From positions 1-6,841 of the forward strand of contig JAUXIH010000058.1 of assembly GCA_030621105.1 (NCBI GenBank): a DNA stretch of 6,841 nt. The letters are read 5' to 3'. This document shows, one piece after another, positions 4,686 to 6,841 of the stretch. The notes below the pieces were generated by a model, which ran no database searches, was not told the origin of the DNA, and saw only the letters and a program-made list of their open reading frames with translations. The position numbers were made by a program, and so were the translations under genes. Source of the stretch: Dehalococcoidia bacterium. GTDB lineage: Bacteria > Chloroflexota > Dehalococcoidia > GIF9 > AB-539-J10. Within the stretch, counting starts at the first letter, position 1; every line of letters begins with the position of its first letter.

Positions 4686-6841
4686 ACGGAATCTCGGAAC
4701 TATTACGTAAATACGGGGGGAGTCTGAAAGAGGTCAGGGAGCTGGTACCTCAGTTGGCTGAGCAGGTGAAGCGGAAACGGGCGTTTGAATTACCAGCGCC
4801 TCAGTTCTTTACCGCTGATGAGGCCAAACAGTTTGGCGTAGAGCTGGAGCCTGACTGGATGCTGAAGGTGGCACCACCGGGCAATGGCGGGCAACCCTTT
4901 GTTAGCTACATCACGCCGGAGAAGTGGGAGATAACCCAGGACCAGATGTACATTTCCCCCGAAGGTAAGAAATATACCCAGGAAGAGCTGGAAGCGCAAC
5001 TGGCAGCCCCTGAGATACCCTTAGAGACCGAGCAAGTATTCGGCAAGGTATTCCCAGAGCAGGACGTTGAGGACATGCTGTCCCGGATGACTGTCTCTGA
5101 AGATATGCCGGTCCCGGAGAGAATAAGGGCTGAGAAGACACAGGACGAGTTTCTACAGACACTCCGGGAGATAGGGCGGACTGAGGATACTGAAGGGATT
5201 TTACGCAACCTGGGGGCTGGTGAGGACTATATCAACGAGCTATTTAGCCAACTAGGGGCACAAGCAGAGATACAAGGGGCAGAAAGGGCAAGGATCACGC
5301 TCAAAGGAATGTTCCCCAATTTAACTGATGCGAATATCGACGAATTTCTCGCGACAGACGGGACCCGGGGAGAGGTAGAAGCATGGGCTAAAAAGCATAT
5401 CTCCCCTGGTATAAAATCACCCTGGATTGATAAGCTGATTCAACAGCGAACAGGAATCATATCGCCTCTCTCTTATTCAGACAAGGCACAGCTTTCCCTG
5501 GTGGCAGGGATAGGTGATGTATTCTCTTGCGCTGGCGGAGCGTCAAGGTGGCTTGGTAATGAAGCTATCGGGGCGGAACTGTCAAACATCGGCGACCAAC
5601 TCCAGAGACAGAGACTACCGGATACACTGGGAGAGTTTGAGTGGGAGCACTTACTTGACCCTGAGTTTTACGCAACTAAGGGCGTGGAGATGGTGCCGTT
5701 TGCCCTTTCCCTTGCCCCTCTTGCGATAGGGGGTTTCTACGGTGGGAGTGCCCTTGCTGCAACAATGGGACTGGGGAAGATAGCCGCGATGATTATTGGG
5801 GGCTTTGCGGGGGCAGCTCTGAGCCGTCCCCTTGAGAGTGCGATGGAGGCCGGCGGGACTTATGACGATGCTATCGCCAGGGGGAAGACGGAAAAGGAAG
5901 CTAAAGAAGAAGCTAATCAGGTCTTCAGGGACAATATGACTTTAATGGGCTTGGATGCCTTCGAGATAGCTGTAGCTCTGGCTCCGACTCCTAAATGGGT
6001 GCCGAAAGCACTTGTGAAAGGTGGATTAGTCAGAGTAGTTCAACTCGCCGGCAAGATGATAATCGTGGGACTGTCCGAAGGTGGAGAGGAAGTCTATCAG
6101 GATATGGTGCAGAGACGGGCCAGGGGTGAGGAGTGGAAGTGGGACCCGATAGCCAAAGAGGTCTTTGCCCTTGGGACTGTAATGGGCTTGGGTATGGGAT
6201 TGGGTGGTGATGTTATCAGTAATGTAGTAAATAGGTCAAAGGAAGATATGACCCCATCTCTCAAAAAGGACTTCGACAATGCTGTTTCTGGATTCGAGGC
6301 AGAAGGGTTTAGAACTGACCAGGCAGAACTGAAAGCGTTGAATATAATAGCCGAGACCCTGGAAGGTGAGAAGGTTGTAGCGGAAGCTATTGAGGCTGTG
6401 AAGAAGGTTAAGAAGGGCGAAGAGGGGTTTATCAGATTACCTGGGGAGCCTGAGATTACTAACTGGAAACAAGCACAGATAGAAGCCTCTGCCCTTATTG
6501 AGAAGATAGAAGGCGAATGGACAGTTAAAGGCTTTGTGGGTACAACAGGGGAACAGCAGGCTCGGATTGATAATACCATAGCAGATGTGGCAAAGAAACA
6601 TGGAGTTCCAGAGGGGATACTTCGTAAGGCAACATTATGGGAACAAGTAAAGAGAGCAGAACCTCCTAGCGCACCAATGACTGAGGCTGAATTTGAGGAG
6701 TTTCTTGCTGGTATGGGGAAGCCCCCGGTGGTAAAACCTACTGCAATCGCAGAGGAAGTTACTGTAAAAGAAGAATGGGTAAAGGGCAAGAAAGCAAAAA
6801 TTATAAGTCGATATGGGGATATTCCTATTGGGCGTGAGGGA
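4682..6841 (+). CDS. Very large virion/ejection or polyvalent-type protein (3' partial, 720 codons read)
   Basis: The frame runs without a stop from ATG 4682 to the right edge, so the protein exceeds 720 aa. It is coupled to the previous gene by an ATGA overlap and has AGGTGAG (4667-4673) eight bases upstream. Residues 1-260 are soluble and acidic with many charged helices. Residues about 262-300 contain GIGDVFSCAGGASRWLG, a glycine-rich turn. Hydrophobic glycine/alanine segments follow at about 336-364, 367-380, 423-435, 450-464 and 495-513. Two of these run into similar acidic motifs: ESAMEAGGTYDDAIARG (385-401) and SEGGEEVYQDMVQRRARG (465-482). Residues 520-720 are again soluble, rich in E and K, with P-rich linkers (about 660-690). 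This build fits phage internal/ejection proteins or large polyvalent proteins carried in the virion, perhaps membrane-inserting at infection. No protease, MuF, lysozyme or polymerase motif is visible. It stands where scaffold and capsid genes are usual. That it is a real coding frame is near certain; function is uncertain. Confidence 0.85.
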   Translation, partial: MNGISELLRKYGGSLKEVRELVPQLAEQVKRKRAFELPAPQFFTADEAKQFGVELEPDWMLKVAPPGNGGQPFVSYITPEKWEITQDQMYISPEGKKYTQEELEAQLAAPEIPLETEQVFGKVFPEQDVEDMLSRMTVSEDMPVPERIRAEKTQDEFLQTLREIGRTEDTEGILRNLGAGEDYINELFSQLGAQAEIQGAERARITLKGMFPNLTDANIDEFLATDGTRGEVEAWAKKHISPGIKSPWIDKLIQQRTGIISPLSYSDKAQLSLVAGIGDVFSCAGGASRWLGNEAIGAELSNIGDQLQRQRLPDTLGEFEWEHLLDPEFYATKGVEMVPFALSLAPLAIGGFYGGSALAATMGLGKIAAMIIGGFAGAALSRPLESAMEAGGTYDDAIARGKTEKEAKEEANQVFRDNMTLMGLDAFEIAVALAPTPKWVPKALVKGGLVRVVQLAGKMIIVGLSEGGEEVYQDMVQRRARGEEWKWDPIAKEVFALGTVMGLGMGLGGDVISNVVNRSKEDMTPSLKKDFDNAVSGFEAEGFRTDQAELKALNIIAETLEGEKVVAEAIEAVKKVKKGEEGFIRLPGEPEITNWKQAQIEASALIEKIEGEWTVKGFVGTTGEQQARIDNTIADVAKKHGVPEGILRKATLWEQVKRAEPPSAPMTEAEFEEFLAGMGKPPVVKPTAIAEEVTVKEEWVKGKKAKIISRYGDIPIGREG

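Noticed and set aside
6097..6789. Minus-strand open frame of 230 codons
   Set aside because: It lies entirely antisense to the 720-codon frame that has a coupled start, ribosome site and protein-like composition. Its translation is S/F/I/P-rich, as expected of the reverse complement of a gene rich in E, K and G codons, and it has no ribosome site I can see.
1..6841. CRISPR array, tRNA or insertion sequence
   Set aside because: I saw no regularly spaced repeats beyond the 10-base pair, no cloverleaf-like or TTCRA-type tRNA signature in the single non-coding gap, and no transposase motifs or terminal inverted repeats.

Overview
This window is the start of the late (packaging and structural) gene block of a tailed double-stranded DNA bacteriophage or prophage, all on the + strand. 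In order it holds: the C-terminal tail of a DNA methyltransferase, a small unknown protein, a putative helix-turn-helix late-gene regulator, a 44-aa basic/aromatic protein, a 188-base control region, a zinc-ribbon protein, a small-terminase-like protein, the large terminase (TerL), the portal protein, another 44-aa protein, and a very large protein that is still open at the right edge (720 codons read). TerL and portal are the anchors: TerL has clear Walker A and B motifs, and the portal has the right length, position and general character.

Host: the sequence has roughly balanced base composition, strong AGGAGG-type ribosome binding sites, and frequent AGG/AGA arginine and ATA isoleucine codons. 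That fits a bacterial host with a Shine-Dalgarno-rich genome. I would guess a Chloroflexota (Dehalococcoidia-like) or Firmicutes-like host, but the window alone cannot settle this. There is no integrase, tRNA or host gene, so prophage and free phage cannot be told apart.

Layout. 1-799 is the end of an early/middle or regulatory module: methyltransferase tail, unknown 63-aa protein, HTH protein, 44-aa protein, with stops and starts nearly touching or overlapping. 800-987 is the only non-coding stretch. It contains a tandem 10-base repeat carrying two TTGACA boxes, a possible promoter, a small hairpin, a clean intrinsic terminator with a GAAA loop, then a 14-bp-stem hairpin just before the ribosome binding site of the zinc-ribbon gene. 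988 to the end is one tightly packed operon in which each gene overlaps or nearly touches the next (overlaps of 8, 17, 20 and 4 bases, and an 8-base gap before portal).

How they may work together: the order HTH regulator, promoter, terminator, terminase operon resembles the lambda Q / pR' / tR' arrangement, in which an antiterminator or activator turns on packaging and virion genes. TerS recognises phage DNA, TerL cuts and pumps it, and the portal is the channel. The giant protein after the portal has several glycine-rich hydrophobic segments followed by acidic, charged ones, as expected for an internal virion/ejection or polyvalent-type protein. It sits where a scaffold or capsid gene would be more usual. 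It is the least explained and most interesting item here.
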